Origin: Jaenimonas drosophilae | Lineage: Eukaryota; Euglenozoa; Kinetoplastea; Trypanosomatida; Trypanosomatidae | NCBI GenBank assembly: GCA_030849065.1 | Contig: JASAON010001604.1 | Span: 22,009-86,008 of the forward strand | Length of the DNA: 64,000 bases | Direction: 5' to 3' | In this document: positions 38,483 through 48,683 of the stretch, piece by piece | How positions within the stretch are numbered: the stretch's first letter is position 1 | Layout: every line of letters begins with the position of its first letter | Notes under the pieces: model-generated | The model's input: the letters and a program-made list of their open reading frames with translations, nothing else | What the model was told of the DNA's origin: nothing | Database searches by the model: none | Position numbers and translations under genes: made by a program

Positions 38483-41215
38483 TTAGGTACGCGACAGCTC
38501 AGAGCCGTCACTCTCCTCAAAGGCATCGAGAAACGCATCACACACATCCAGCATGGCTGCAAGTCGCTCGTCACGGTCCTTCTTGGCGGAGACCTCCACC
38601 AAATCTTCCACCTCGGCAACGAGGTGCTGAACGGATGCGAGGCAATAACGGCGTACCGCCGCCGTTGCCTCGCACACCGTGAGTGAATCCATCAAGTCCG
38701 CCCATACGTCGAGGATTTGCTCGGTAGCCTCGCTCAGCTCGTCCAGCACATCCTTCATGCGCGGAGGCATAGCCTTCAGCTTACTCGCCAATGCCACATT
38801 CTCCGACTCCAGCTGGACACGAATGAGGGTCGTCAGGTAGGCATGGCTGGCTGGAAGCGTCTTGGCAAGCTGCCGCAGCTGTGGTACGGATCGTTGCCCC
38901 ACATCGGCGTACAGTGAAAACTCCCGCGCGATGCCTCGTGCCGTGGAGACAATGCGGCTCACCACGGAGGAGACGAGAGATTGAAGAACAACAACACCAG
39001 GGCAGGTACCGACGGACTCCATGCACTGAACACTGGACCAAAAGAAGGTGACGTAGTTGGATTCCGCCGCAAGACACTGAAGAAAGACACGTAGCGCATC
39101 GAGACCCAGCCAACCGAACATGCCGGGCTGCTTGAGCTCCAGACAACGGCCTTGGTAGGCATTCACGGCAGCAATCACTTCACGGTGATGCTCCACGCCG
39201 AGACGTCGCACCATGAGCTGTGTCAGCACAGCTTCCTTCGCGTGTTCCAGATTCTTGTAGAAGCGCTCTTCCACGATCTTTGCCGCTCTTTGGGCTTCCG
39301 GGGATATGGCATGACCGTCCACGGCCTCTGTCGTCTTTGGCTGTTGTGCCGTGTTCAGAATGCACCTCGTCAGACGTTGCGCGGCATCACGGTTGGTGTG
39401 AGCACCCAACTTCTCCAGCACGAACATCACAAATTTCTCTCCCTCAGCCACACTGCGCGACAGCAAGAATGCGACGAGACTCCGCAGGATAGATTCATCA
39501 ATGAGGTCCACCAAGTCTGGACGATTGGCAAGATGCTGAAGCGCCGCCTTCAACCGCACATCCACTAAATCCGTTGGGGAGTCCTCCGCGTCAAAGGCGA
39601 GCTGAAGCACCATATTCATGCGTAGGCCCTCCAGCTGAAGCTCGGCCTCAGCGTCAGGCATGGACTGTGGACGCAGGCGGGCCACCTCTGTCGCACAGTT
39701 CAAGTGGCTGCTGGTCTGCCACAACCTCTGGCGGTACTGTTCCTGCACCTCCTCAAAAGAACTCAACGACGCACCACCACAATCAGAAGCAAGCACATCA
39801 TCGTAGCTACTCCACGTCACGGGGTACGGTGACACGCGGTTGACCCATTGAAGCCCCTCCGTAGCATTGTGAAGCAGCGTCGTGTGCGTTTGCGCACACT
39901 CCTGCAAGAGAGGATAGGCCTCCTTGAGTTGTCGTGTGTAGAGATAGCCACTTCCCAGACGTTCCTTGTGCTCCAGCTCATCTAGGGCGAGTCGGGCAGC
40001 GGCGCTAACTGAGGCACCTGGCGAGGCTGCCTCGGGTCGTCGAAGGGGACTGACCGGAGCAAGCTCCCGCAGTGCTGCTAGATTCAATCCAGCAATAACA
40101 AGATCACCGCTCAGGCTCACGGAGATGCCCCGTTGTTCGGCAAACGTTTCCGTGACACAAAGGTCAGAGAGCGGGTGCGGGAATTGTGCCACCCCGACGC
40201 AGTGCGTTGGTGCGTAGCGGAGATTCCACGTGGCCATCGAGCCATCCGTACCCGTCGTGATGAGGAGGTCCGACTGCAGACGCGACCAGCGCAATGCCGT
40301 GACCTCGCCTTGAAGTGCGGGTACGGAGAGGAGCGCACGTGATGGATATCGTGCGTCGTACAATGACCACGTACCATTGGAAGAGGCTGCGGCAACGATG
40401 AGCGGAATCAGCGGACTGCATTCACCCGCAGAGGTCACGTAGCCCGGCGGGGTGGCAAAGCCCAAGGCACGACCATTCGCAGCGGATCTTGTATCGGAGA
40501 GAACAAGACTGCCGTCATAGCATCCATTTAGCATGACTGCCTCACTTCCAGCAGCCCAGCGCGTGAAGACGACTGGTGCGCCAGATACCACCGGAGTGAG
40601 CTCACGCACCGGAAGTGATGTTCCCGAGAGGTCCCACAGCAGCACTCTGCCACCCATGGCGGCAATCACAGAAGAAGCCTTCGCATCGATGCTCCGAACA
40701 AGGGTTGTGGAGCTAGAAGAATTGGGTGAAGTAACGTACGCGCTGACTGGGTTCTCATCCGCACTGGCATGGAGAACCCCACAGGGCTCAAAGGTGCCTC
40801 CTGGAACTGAACATGACGATGGAACGACGTCACCTGCGAGGATACGCCCACGGCTCGAGCCAATCAAAAGCAGGTCTTCCGTCCACCTCACCGACGATGT
40901 CTTGGCACCTGGAGGGAGGTCCATCCACCGCATTCGTGGCGCCGCCTGAAGAGATGGGTCACGTCCTTCGAGTGGCATCAGCCCCACCGATCCTGTTGCT
41001 CCCATCGTTGGAGTGAGGGCCACCGCCAAAGCTGTCTCTGACGGATGAAGTGCAAGCTGCGCGGATGAGAAGGCGCTTCCTGAGGTGGCCAGTGGTGCTG
41101 TGTTTGTCACAACGTCAGCATGATTCCGAAGAAGCCCCCGCAGCTGTTCAGGCTTACGCCATGCAGAGGCCGACGTATACCACCGGGTATCAAGCAAGGG
41201 CATAGCATCGTTCAT
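38483..41215 (-). CDS. WD40 beta-propeller plus helical-solenoid protein
   Basis: A 910-residue protein. The start is the ATG of MNDAMPLLDTRWYTS, because a T-rich stretch ending in CAG lies inside the longer frame. Residues of about 30-400 carry WD40-like repeats (for example RWSRLQSDLLITTGTDGSMA, then TWNLRYAP). The rest is an extended helical region, about 430-910, with acidic C-terminal ends. This propeller-then-solenoid layout occurs in coat, nucleoporin and other trafficking scaffolds, but no specific member is recognised. It is well conserved in composition and certainly coding. Confidence 0.75.
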   Translation of the reverse strand: MNDAMPLLDTRWYTSASAWRKPEQLRGLLRNHADVVTNTAPLATSGSAFSSAQLALHPSETALAVALTPTMGATGSVGLMPLEGRDPSLQAAPRMRWMDLPPGAKTSSVRWTEDLLLIGSSRGRILAGDVVPSSCSVPGGTFEPCGVLHASADENPVSAYVTSPNSSSSTTLVRSIDAKASSVIAAMGGRVLLWDLSGTSLPVRELTPVVSGAPVVFTRWAAGSEAVMLNGCYDGSLVLSDTRSAANGRALGFATPPGYVTSAGECSPLIPLIVAAASSNGTWSLYDARYPSRALLSVPALQGEVTALRWSRLQSDLLITTGTDGSMATWNLRYAPTHCVGVAQFPHPLSDLCVTETFAEQRGISVSLSGDLVIAGLNLAALRELAPVSPLRRPEAASPGASVSAAARLALDELEHKERLGSGYLYTRQLKEAYPLLQECAQTHTTLLHNATEGLQWVNRVSPYPVTWSSYDDVLASDCGGASLSSFEEVQEQYRQRLWQTSSHLNCATEVARLRPQSMPDAEAELQLEGLRMNMVLQLAFDAEDSPTDLVDVRLKAALQHLANRPDLVDLIDESILRSLVAFLLSRSVAEGEKFVMFVLEKLGAHTNRDAAQRLTRCILNTAQQPKTTEAVDGHAISPEAQRAAKIVEERFYKNLEHAKEAVLTQLMVRRLGVEHHREVIAAVNAYQGRCLELKQPGMFGWLGLDALRVFLQCLAAESNYVTFFWSSVQCMESVGTCPGVVVLQSLVSSVVSRIVSTARGIAREFSLYADVGQRSVPQLRQLAKTLPASHAYLTTLIRVQLESENVALASKLKAMPPRMKDVLDELSEATEQILDVWADLMDSLTVCEATAAVRRYCLASVQHLVAEVEDLVEVSAKKDRDERLAAMLDVCDAFLDAFEESDGSELSRT

Positions 41216-41409
41216 GGCCACAAGTCCAAATGTGTGTTTATAGGTTCTCCCTATAACCCATCTACTGTCAGGGCAATCACGGAAAAAGATAGCAAAGAAT
41301 GGTTCGAGTGTCTGTACAGCTGCAATGAATGTTAGACAATCCACGACCTCAGACCTCCTTCAGCATGATGACGATGATTGCTGGCAGAGATGCATAATGG
41401 CGGATCATC

Positions 41410-41847
41410 TCACGACACCGCTCGCTTCCCGCAGACTTGGCAGGTTAGTGTTTCGTCTACTGGAAGTTTGGGTGCGTTCTTGCCTTCTTGAGTAGAACGC
41501 TTGCGCCGCAGAGCGGCTCGAGCATCGGGGGCATACATACCTGCTCCACATTCTGAGCACTTCCACGTGCGCACTGAATCCTGTTCTCTACCGACCGACT
41601 GGGCAGGTTGAGGACGTCGAAGCTTCTCCATGTCATCTCGCCAGCCACTTGGCGCCCCGCTGCTTCTTTCCCCTGCGGGTGGGGTCGAAGACGATCCCGT
41701 GGTGCAACGATGGAGGACATTGTGGACATCTTCACGTGCAATGCCAGCGTCATAGGTTTGGGCAAGAAGGTCCGCTAAAGTGTCCAGAGCAGCTGCCTTC
41801 TCCTGTGCGCTCCAGAACGACTCGCCATCCTCCTCCGTTGTGGTCAT
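41410..41847 (-). CDS. Small protein with C-terminal zinc ribbon
   Basis: A 145-residue protein starting MTTTEEDGESFW. The first 50 residues form amphipathic helix (AALDTLADLLAQTYDAG). The C-terminus carries two CxxC pairs about 40 residues apart, CSECG and CQVCG, which would form a zinc ribbon. I recognise no specific family; general possibilities are a transcription or RNA-binding accessory factor. It sits between the WD40 gene and the UBL3-like gene. Confidence 0.65.
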   Translation of the reverse strand: MTTTEEDGESFWSAQEKAAALDTLADLLAQTYDAGIAREDVHNVLHRCTTGSSSTPPAGERSSGAPSGWRDDMEKLRRPQPAQSVGREQDSVRTWKCSECGAGMYAPDARAALRRKRSTQEGKNAPKLPVDETLTCQVCGKRAVS

Positions 41848-42557
41848 GGCTTCAGATCAACCGAGGCAACCAACAAGGATGCTGGCAGGAAGTCACTATC
41901 AATCAACGCTAGAGGCGAGAGATGAGAGGACGAGGTTGCAACAAACAGAAGAACTCCATCTCAAGCAGAGCAACACCACCGTTGCAGCACATCGACCAGT
42001 GAACACACATGTACACGCGCAGGAAAGCGGTAGGAGAGACTTGCGTGAGGTGTTCATAAAATGGTAGGGGTTGCTATATACCCAAAGGGGGAGCAGCAAC
42101 CGCCACTATCAACATTGAGGCAGCTCCTCTCTCCCCCACTCAGCAGAGGCTGGCATCGCCAACTAGATGACGGGAACTGGCAAACGCACACACCAAACTG
42201 GGTGGTGGCGCATGTGGACTCTCTCACGGCCTGTATCTGCCGCTACTCCAATTGGAGCCAAGTCCTCCAATCGTCACTGAAAGTGGGGCCCTCTTGAGGA
42301 GTGGCATCGAGCCACACAGATGGATCGGCAGCAATCAAGTGAACTCAAATCAAACAAACACATATGAAACACACACACGCACAACCCACACAACCTCTGA
42401 CGAAGACTCTATTGTGGCAGTAGATGTGGATGGCATCACGCGCATTCACTTCCTTCGCCAGAGACTTCCACAGAGACAAGAGAGTTTCCTGGCTCGCTGA
42501 GCATCGGTGAGTTGGCTGCGAAGGAGCGCCATTGTGCCCTCAGAAAGTATAATACAC
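41848..42557. other. Intergenic spacer
   Basis: About 710 bases with no gene supported on either strand. It contains a short CA-rich stretch near 42369-42393. Confidence 0.55.
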
Positions 42558-43019
42558 CTACATCACCGCACAGCAGCTATCGTCACTTCGCTGATTGCCA
42601 GTCGAAGTATTTCCTTCGTGGCGGCCCCGTTGTCGTGACTCCGGTGCCTCTGCTTTGCTGCGATCTGGGTGTTGAATCACCAAATGCATGTTGACGACGG
42701 TGCAGCCATCCTCGTCCTCCGTTCGCGTCGACCCATCTGCCGTGATTGAGGCTTTCTCCGCAGGCGTAAGGGATGCCTCAAGTTCGTCCGTACTATGAAC
42801 CAGGCGTCCAGTTTTCAGGACCTTGATTGGGACAGTCTTGATGGACTCCGCCATGTCACTCAGATCCGAGGGCCACTCACGACGCACCTGCGCCACCACA
42901 TCTTCAAAGGTTGTCCCACGCCCATCTGGTTGGGCTAAAGGAACGTGGAGGTTGATCCGCTGGCCAGCATACTTTGTAAGGCAGGCACCAGTAAGAATGA
43001 ATCGAATGTGGACGGACAT
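42558..43019 (-). CDS. UBL3: UBL3/MUB-like membrane-anchored ubiquitin-fold protein
   Basis: A 153-residue protein. The ATG of MSVHIRFILTGACL is used; the extra upstream frame is T-rich leader. A ubiquitin fold spans about 1-120, with the UBL3-like features FEDVVAQVRREWPSD (family: a helix ending near NWP) and IKVLKTGRLVHSTDEL (family: IYQGRFLH). The C-terminus ends SCCAVM: a CaaX box (Cys150) for prenylation preceded by Cys149, a likely palmitoylation site, the same arrangement as in UBL3. Family proteins sort cargo to membranes or recruit E2 enzymes at the plasma membrane. It is longer than human UBL3 (117 residues) because of a disordered Ser/Arg-rich linker. Confidence 0.85.
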   Translation of the reverse strand: MSVHIRFILTGACLTKYAGQRINLHVPLAQPDGRGTTFEDVVAQVRREWPSDLSDMAESIKTVPIKVLKTGRLVHSTDELEASLTPAEKASITADGSTRTEDEDGCTVVNMHLVIQHPDRSKAEAPESRQRGRHEGNTSTGNQRSDDSCCAVM

Positions 43020-43289
43020 GTGTGATTGGTGAACGGAGTGAGGGTATGAGAGGAGAAGGTACAAGCGATGAGAAACACCGAAACGGAAGGCGACTGAGCG
43101 GGCTAATGCTAAACAGCTTTGGCGGGTCGTCACTGTCAACCACAGCAACAACGCAAGAAAGAAGAGGAGAAGAACAGGCTGGGGTGAGTTGAAGGTCATC
43201 GGGTCAAGTGAAACATACTATCAAGGTAGCACGCAGGATACTAGCAACTGGAGTGGCTGTGCTCGTTATGTTCGTCATCAGCATTGCCC

Positions 43290-44288
43290 CTACTCTGTGT
43301 CGGCCTCTGGTTGAAGACGGAGTGGGCGGCGGAACGGGGGACCATTGTAATCATGAGGAAGCATGCCGTTGTAGAGGGCCCACGGCTGACGACGTGCCTT
43401 GGTGTAGACCGTTCCTACCAGCTCTCGTCCGCCATGAAGACGGCTAGCCACCTGCTGTGAGATAATCTGACTCCTACTGATGAACTTGGACTCGGAGTGA
43501 TGCCATCCCCATAGGGCCCACATGTCCTCTGGCATTGGCTTGGCCCCTTCCGCCTTCACAGAAAGATAGCCACTTGTGGTAGTGAATGAGCCCAGCCGGT
43601 CCAGCTGGCTCATCCACATGGCAAACTCCGTGTCCAGCCTCATGACCGCCTGCAGCGCTCCCTTGGCCACACCGTCTTGGAAGTACTTCTCACACTCCTC
43701 CTTCGGCCTGCCACATAGCTTTGCTGCGAGCATCATGTTTACATACGTCTGTCCGTTTGGTTCGAGCCCAAGGGCCAGCATTTCCTGCCACATCACCAGA
43801 CACTGATCCCAGTCCTTTGCAAAGGCCTGAGCTTGCATGACGGAGTTGTAAATGTAGTGATCTGCTCCAAACCGCGAGAGGTGGTGGCGAAGCACCTCCG
43901 TCACTCGCGGTACATGGGTCTTTGGGTCCTCCTCCACCAATGGCATAAGCTGAATCACCGTCTTCTCATTGTGTAGGGGGGACCAAAAAACTTCGTCACG
44001 GCATGACAGAAACAGTCGCCAGGATGCCTCCGGGGTGAGCTCAAAGTTGTTGCCTGCATTGTAAAAGCCAATGTCCTTGGGCCACTTGGTGTAGCCAAGG
44101 TAATTGAACTGACGCTCCTGCCATGTATTAGGGCGCCGCCGCGGATGAATAAGATTGAGCGGCACAAAGTTGTTCAGCGTCCGTTCTGGCAGTTTTGGCC
44201 GCCACGCCAAGTTCTTTCCACCTCGTCGAGTCTTGCCAGGGGAGTGAGTCCACCCCTTCTTCAGGAGCACATCACAACGGCGAAGCAT
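43290..44288 (-). CDS. PPR protein, probably mitochondrial
   Basis: A 332-residue protein starting MLRRCDVLLKKGWTH. The first 25 residues are basic with Arg, Lys and Ser and few acidic residues, as for mitochondrial targeting. The middle has pentatricopeptide-repeat-like helices (YIYNSVMQAQAFAKDWDQCL, then MWQEMLALGLEPNGQTYVNMM). PPR proteins bind organellar RNA; in kinetoplastids many are mitoribosome subunits. The C-terminal Trp-rich region (EDMWALWGWHHSE) is not a repeat. Subunit identity is not decided. Confidence 0.75.
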   Translation of the reverse strand: MLRRCDVLLKKGWTHSPGKTRRGGKNLAWRPKLPERTLNNFVPLNLIHPRRRPNTWQERQFNYLGYTKWPKDIGFYNAGNNFELTPEASWRLFLSCRDEVFWSPLHNEKTVIQLMPLVEEDPKTHVPRVTEVLRHHLSRFGADHYIYNSVMQAQAFAKDWDQCLVMWQEMLALGLEPNGQTYVNMMLAAKLCGRPKEECEKYFQDGVAKGALQAVMRLDTEFAMWMSQLDRLGSFTTTSGYLSVKAEGAKPMPEDMWALWGWHHSESKFISRSQIISQQVASRLHGGRELVGTVYTKARRQPWALYNGMLPHDYNGPPFRRPLRLQPEADTE

Positions 44289-44716
44289 TCCTCCACCTGC
44301 GATGATTCGTGCTACACTACTCGGTGAAATTGGGCAAAGTACAAAAAGAAGATTGGGAACAACACGACACAAGGAGTAGTACAATACACATTGCTATACC
44401 ACAAGATGGGACACATAAATCAAGCCACATTGCTGTGACGCCGTAGCAGGAGCATAGCGGGGGCACGATATGCTCATGTCATCTTCACAGCTTCCAACAA
44501 TCTCAATAATTGAAATCTGCACCGCGGAGGGAGGTCATAGTGCTGAGCAACGTCGTAGAGATAGATTTCCACACTGGATGGGCAACATCCCAGCATCCAG
44601 CAACAGACATATATACGGAATTACCACGGCATTCAGGTTCAGTCACATAAGCAGCATACGCTCTTGGAATTTGCGCGCTCATCGCCGGTGCGAGCACGAG
44701 AGGGAGGAGGAGTTGA
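44289..44716. other. Intergenic spacer
   Basis: About 430 bases with no gene seen. Confidence 0.6.
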
Positions 44717-45256
44717 TCAAATTTGAAGATTGAGGCGGTCAGCATAATCACTGCTCCCCGCTAGACCCTCAAAGTCTTCGTACGTGATGTACCCATCTCT
44801 GTCCGTATCAGCTTCAATGAAGGTCTTATCAACGATTTGCTGAACCTGAGCGGTGGTCAAGTTTGCTCCCACCATGGTGCAAAGAATGATGTAGAGATCG
44901 CGATTGCTAATGCGTCCATCACCGTCCACATCGTACATCTTGAAGGTGAAGCGCAGCTTCTCTTCCTTCGATGCCTGAGCAGACAGCACCGACATGGCCT
45001 GGGCAAAGCGGACGAAAGTGACGCCCTCATTGGGGCTGGAGCGCATGGCATCGAGCATCCGCTCAGCAAGTGGGTTCGACGCGAGGGCAGGAATTGAGAA
45101 GAGCTCATCCTTCCCGATAGATCCACTGTGGTGCCTATCGAGCTTCGTAAAGCGGCGGTACAGTCGCATGACCTGAGGCTCCGTGAGTGCCGTCGTCTTT
45201 TGAATGGCTCTAAGATCCTCTGGTGGGAGCTGAAGCTCCGAGTTGGCCTCGGGCAT
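44717..45256 (-). CDS. CNB: Calcineurin regulatory subunit B
   Basis: A 179-residue EF-hand protein. The ATG of MPEANSELQLPPEDL is chosen; the longer frame upstream is hydrophobic leader. Four EF-hands are arranged as in calcineurin B: loop 1 at 40-51 (DRHHSGSIGKDE), degenerate loop 2 at 71-82, loop 3 at 109-120 (DVDGDGRISNRD) and loop 4 at 150-161 (DTDRDGYITYED). Between loops 1 and 2 is the CNB-type linker IPALASNPLAERMLD. It should bind the calcineurin A phosphatase in the cytosol. Residue 2 is Pro, so the N-myristoylation seen in animal CNB is not possible. Confidence 0.9.
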   Translation of the reverse strand: MPEANSELQLPPEDLRAIQKTTALTEPQVMRLYRRFTKLDRHHSGSIGKDELFSIPALASNPLAERMLDAMRSSPNEGVTFVRFAQAMSVLSAQASKEEKLRFTFKMYDVDGDGRISNRDLYIILCTMVGANLTTAQVQQIVDKTFIEADTDRDGYITYEDFEGLAGSSDYADRLNLQI

Positions 45257-45548
45257 TGTGGCGCCTTTCCTATGCTTTGGGGTAGATAGCCGAACAACGA
45301 AGACGGGCCTACTCGCAGCATGGCAAAGAAAAACAGGATGGAAGAACAAATGAACGCAGTACGAGCAGTGGTGTGAAGCAATAATACCCATGAGTGATTG
45401 GCTGTAGCACAGGAAGAACAAGCTGAAGCGGGGAAGGTGGTATGTACATGAGCTCATCAACACTTTTGCTTCTCATTTGGCAGTCCAGTTGAGAAGAACA
45501 GTGTACCCAACACTACCTCCTCTTGTCTTCGGCGCGAGTGAGCTAGGC

Positions 45549-46586
45549 TCATGAGGAGGCGTGGCTGCGCTTCTTCACACCCCCATCCAGGTCGATGCTG
45601 TTCACAACCTTGAACACAGAAGCTGAGCTACTCAACAAAGCACGGACAGTTGCGCTACTAAGGAATGGAGGTGCCGAAAGAATGCGGTGGCCTAGCTCCC
45701 CATCAAACTGCAGTGCGCCAGCAAGCTTTAACCACTGGTCTCGCAGATTTCCAAATGTGTTGAGCTCCGCCCAGGCGGCAATCACTCGCGGGTGAAGTGC
45801 CTCAAGCGGGATACGGCCACGCTTCTCTGAGTCGAATGCCTTGAAGAGCATCTTTACATTGCGGTCGAGAGGGGGGTGGTAGCTGTGCTCCACCACGTAA
45901 GAATACAAATTGTACGCCACCACGGTCTCCGACTCAAAGGAGGGCAGCATTGAGAACATGCGTTGCTCGTAGCCCTCAGTCAACATCTTGATATCACCGA
46001 GATAGCTCAGAAGAAGATGGAACTCCTGGCGGGAAACACGTACTTCTTGCTGAAGGCTTCCATCAGCTGAGATGATGGGACCCTTGATCTTCACCAAAGC
46101 GGCGTAGACATCACTTAGATGAACACCAGAGAGATAGCCCATGAGAGGGTTCATGGACTCCTTCTCCACGGTAGAGAGGTCGTCGAGCATGTCATCGGTG
46201 TCAAGAACCAACGCTCCGGCTCCATCAACTTCTGAAAAGAGATCATCTTCTTCATCGTCAGAGCTTTCCGCGAGGCCCATACCTGCATCCCTATCAGATC
46301 GATTGAGGTGCCGGTTTTGGAACTTTTCAATGTAGGCCATAGAAGTCTCCCGTTGGTGCTCTAGTCGTCCAACTCGGTCCACCACCTTCTCCTTGGCATA
46401 AGAACACCTGAGGAAGTAGTCGTAGGAGCTCTCAAATGGCTTGGAGTTGGCTTCCGAGGAGAGCGTCTCATCAGCACGGAGAAGATCTGCAGGTGCAGGA
46501 GGTCGAAGGATCTCTCGGCGCCACTTTCCAGTTTGGTGGTGATATCGGAACCGCGGAAGCGGAGCCTCCCCTTCGTTGTTTGACAT
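45549..46586 (-). CDS. Hypothetical protein with one EF-hand-like loop
   Basis: A 345-residue soluble protein starting MSNNEGEAPLPRFRYHH. A basic/aromatic N-terminus is followed by a charged helix (ending HLNRSDRD), an acidic block (SSDDEEDDLFSEVD), and a helical C-terminal half containing FKAFDSEKRGRIPLEAL, which resembles an EF-hand loop. I do not recognise the family. Confidence 0.7.
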   Translation of the reverse strand: MSNNEGEAPLPRFRYHHQTGKWRREILRPPAPADLLRADETLSSEANSKPFESSYDYFLRCSYAKEKVVDRVGRLEHQRETSMAYIEKFQNRHLNRSDRDAGMGLAESSDDEEDDLFSEVDGAGALVLDTDDMLDDLSTVEKESMNPLMGYLSGVHLSDVYAALVKIKGPIISADGSLQQEVRVSRQEFHLLLSYLGDIKMLTEGYEQRMFSMLPSFESETVVAYNLYSYVVEHSYHPPLDRNVKMLFKAFDSEKRGRIPLEALHPRVIAAWAELNTFGNLRDQWLKLAGALQFDGELGHRILSAPPFLSSATVRALLSSSASVFKVVNSIDLDGGVKKRSHASS

Positions 46587-46800
46587 GTCTATCTTTGTTG
46601 ATCGTCACACCCACAAATAAAGAAGGCGCTACTCAAGCCTGGATGAGAGAGGAAGGGAAGAAGATGTGCGAAGAGAAACGTTGTGTGCTGCACAAGTACT
46701 TCGACCGGCACAAGTGGAGACCAGAAAGAGGGGTGAGAGCGACTGAGAACGACGAAGGAGGGGAAGTCTTGCGTCTTAATGACTGCTGCTTCAATGTGAC

Positions 46801-48162
46801 CTACGACAGCGACTCGTTGCTACAGGAAATAGGTCCGTAATCAGCCTGTAGAAAAGGATGAAGGAGCAACTCCTCCACCCCTGGTCGTTTGGTGTGGTCC
46901 ATGGTCAGACAGCGACTCACAAAGTCAACAAAATCTGCATCTTCGTAGCCAAACGACTTGGAAGGATATCGGCGTTCTTCTGGAAGATAGAACACCACTG
47001 CGCCGCGCTCAGTGTGTTCTTTGAAGGCGCCATGTTTGCTGACAAAGAATGCTGCGTTGCGGCCCTCGTGGAGAACAGATGCGGGAATAGGACCACACAG
47101 CGCGGTAATGGAAGCAAGAAGAGATGGAGAGTTGATATTCTCAAAGAGGACGCGGCCGGTGGCCAACTCTGGGAGAATAGCCCCGAGTGACCAAACATCG
47201 ATGCCCGTTCCGTACTTGCATCCTAACAAAACCTCCGGAGATCGATAACTCCGAGATTGAACGTAAGAGCTCAAATTGTCGGTGGTATAGCAACTGTTAC
47301 CAAAATCAATAACCTTGACGGAGAAGTCTTCCATGGACTTCACAAGAATATTCTCAGGTTTCAAGTCACAGTGCAGAATACCCCGCGAGTGAAGTGACTG
47401 CAAGGCGGTCAGAACCTGTCGAGTGATACACTGAAGACGAGCGAGGGTAAAGAAATTCTGCACTCCGCTAGACGCATAGTTCTTACAACACTGGAACAGG
47501 TTCTCCTGCAGAAGTTCAGTTACAATGAACATGTGTTCCTTGTAGTAGAAGTAATCGCATAGCCTGAGGAGGTAGTGCTCATCTGGATCGGCGGCATCGT
47601 TGAGCAACTGAAGCAGCTTCAGTTCATCGAGGCTCTGATCAAACATACTTTTGGAGTTGCGGATAATTTTCAGGCACCGTTGACATTGAGTCACTTCATC
47701 CAAACAACTCGCAGTTCTTGAGAAGGTAGCGGAGTCGATGTACTCTATAATACGGTACCGACCTGCAATTAACATCCCGGGGGTGATGGGGAAGTCTTTC
47801 GTCGTCTCAAACCCCGTTCTGCCAGCCTCAAAGACAATCCTAAGAGAAAAGCTACCAATCTCCAAGTTCGGTGGTCGTGACTCCCTCATATATGGAGTTG
47901 TTGGTACCATTTCCACTGGCTGACACGAATCAGTTTCGTAATCCGCAAGGAGCATACCAGCACCATGAGCAAACCGTGGAGCTAGATTCTCTGGGCCCGA
48001 AAGCGTCCAAAGGTCTTCATACGACCCAGTGAAAGCAGCAATGCCACAACGGCTCTCCATCTTTCGCACTTCTGGAGATTCACCACAGGGAAATTCCTGC
48101 GACTCGTCATCGTTCAGGGAGCTACTGCTTCCCGACTCACTGGGTGTCGGTGGACGATGCAT
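46801..48162 (-). CDS. DYRK-family dual-specificity kinase
   Basis: A 453-residue kinase starting MHRPPTPSESGSSSSLN. An N-terminal region of about 130 residues precedes the kinase core (about 135-450). Catalytic features: Lys165 (CLKII), Glu180, HCDLKPEN (Asp266), DFG 286-288 and the DYRK activation segment YVQSRSYRSPEVLLG, which carries the YxxxxxY pair needed for autophosphorylation. The CMGC insert is present. The usual glycine-rich loop is gone: residues around 141-152 read YIDSATFSRTAS. The core is otherwise intact, so activity is possible. DYRKs regulate the cell cycle and gene expression; the paralogue is not decided. Confidence 0.9.
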   Translation of the reverse strand: MHRPPTPSESGSSSSLNDDESQEFPCGESPEVRKMESRCGIAAFTGSYEDLWTLSGPENLAPRFAHGAGMLLADYETDSCQPVEMVPTTPYMRESRPPNLEIGSFSLRIVFEAGRTGFETTKDFPITPGMLIAGRYRIIEYIDSATFSRTASCLDEVTQCQRCLKIIRNSKSMFDQSLDELKLLQLLNDAADPDEHYLLRLCDYFYYKEHMFIVTELLQENLFQCCKNYASSGVQNFFTLARLQCITRQVLTALQSLHSRGILHCDLKPENILVKSMEDFSVKVIDFGNSCYTTDNLSSYVQSRSYRSPEVLLGCKYGTGIDVWSLGAILPELATGRVLFENINSPSLLASITALCGPIPASVLHEGRNAAFFVSKHGAFKEHTERGAVVFYLPEERRYPSKSFGYEDADFVDFVSRCLTMDHTKRPGVEELLLHPFLQADYGPISCSNESLS

Positions 48163-48683
48163 GGAAGAATGAAAAAAAATCCAGGTTCGAAATTTCACGA
48201 AGGTTGGTTCAATATAATCTGTTGATCTGATGATCTTTAAAAAGCCACTGCTCTCTGAGTTCTCGTCTGCGGTAATTAATAACGACAGACTCCTAGCAAC
48301 GCTGAACGGAAGTGGAACTATGATATAGTGTAAGAGGGTGGGTCCAAATAACAACTCAAGCAAAGGAAATCGGCGGTGAGGCAAATGGAGCTCTCCTACC
48401 GCGTATTGGAAGAAAACGGTGAGAAGGGCACCGTCAAGAAATTTACTGCGAGAACTTCGTGAAGGGCGGGTCAGCCTTGGCAAATTTCCACTGAACATAT
48501 TAGTGTAGAGAGATTGTGTTGAAGGGAAAAGGGCATGTAATCCAAGTAATACGGCAGTTACAGGGATGTAATGTCAGCAGCAAGGAAGTTACCCAAAGAG
48601 AAATGATGGGATCTAGAGGTAATGTTCATCTACGCCTGCCTCAATGAAGGTCAGACTCTATGAGAAGGGTTGACCCACATGGC
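48163..48683. other. Intergenic spacer
   Basis: About 520 bases with no gene seen. On the minus strand it has T-rich stretches above the DYRK ATG, one of them eight T's about 10 bases from it. Confidence 0.55.
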
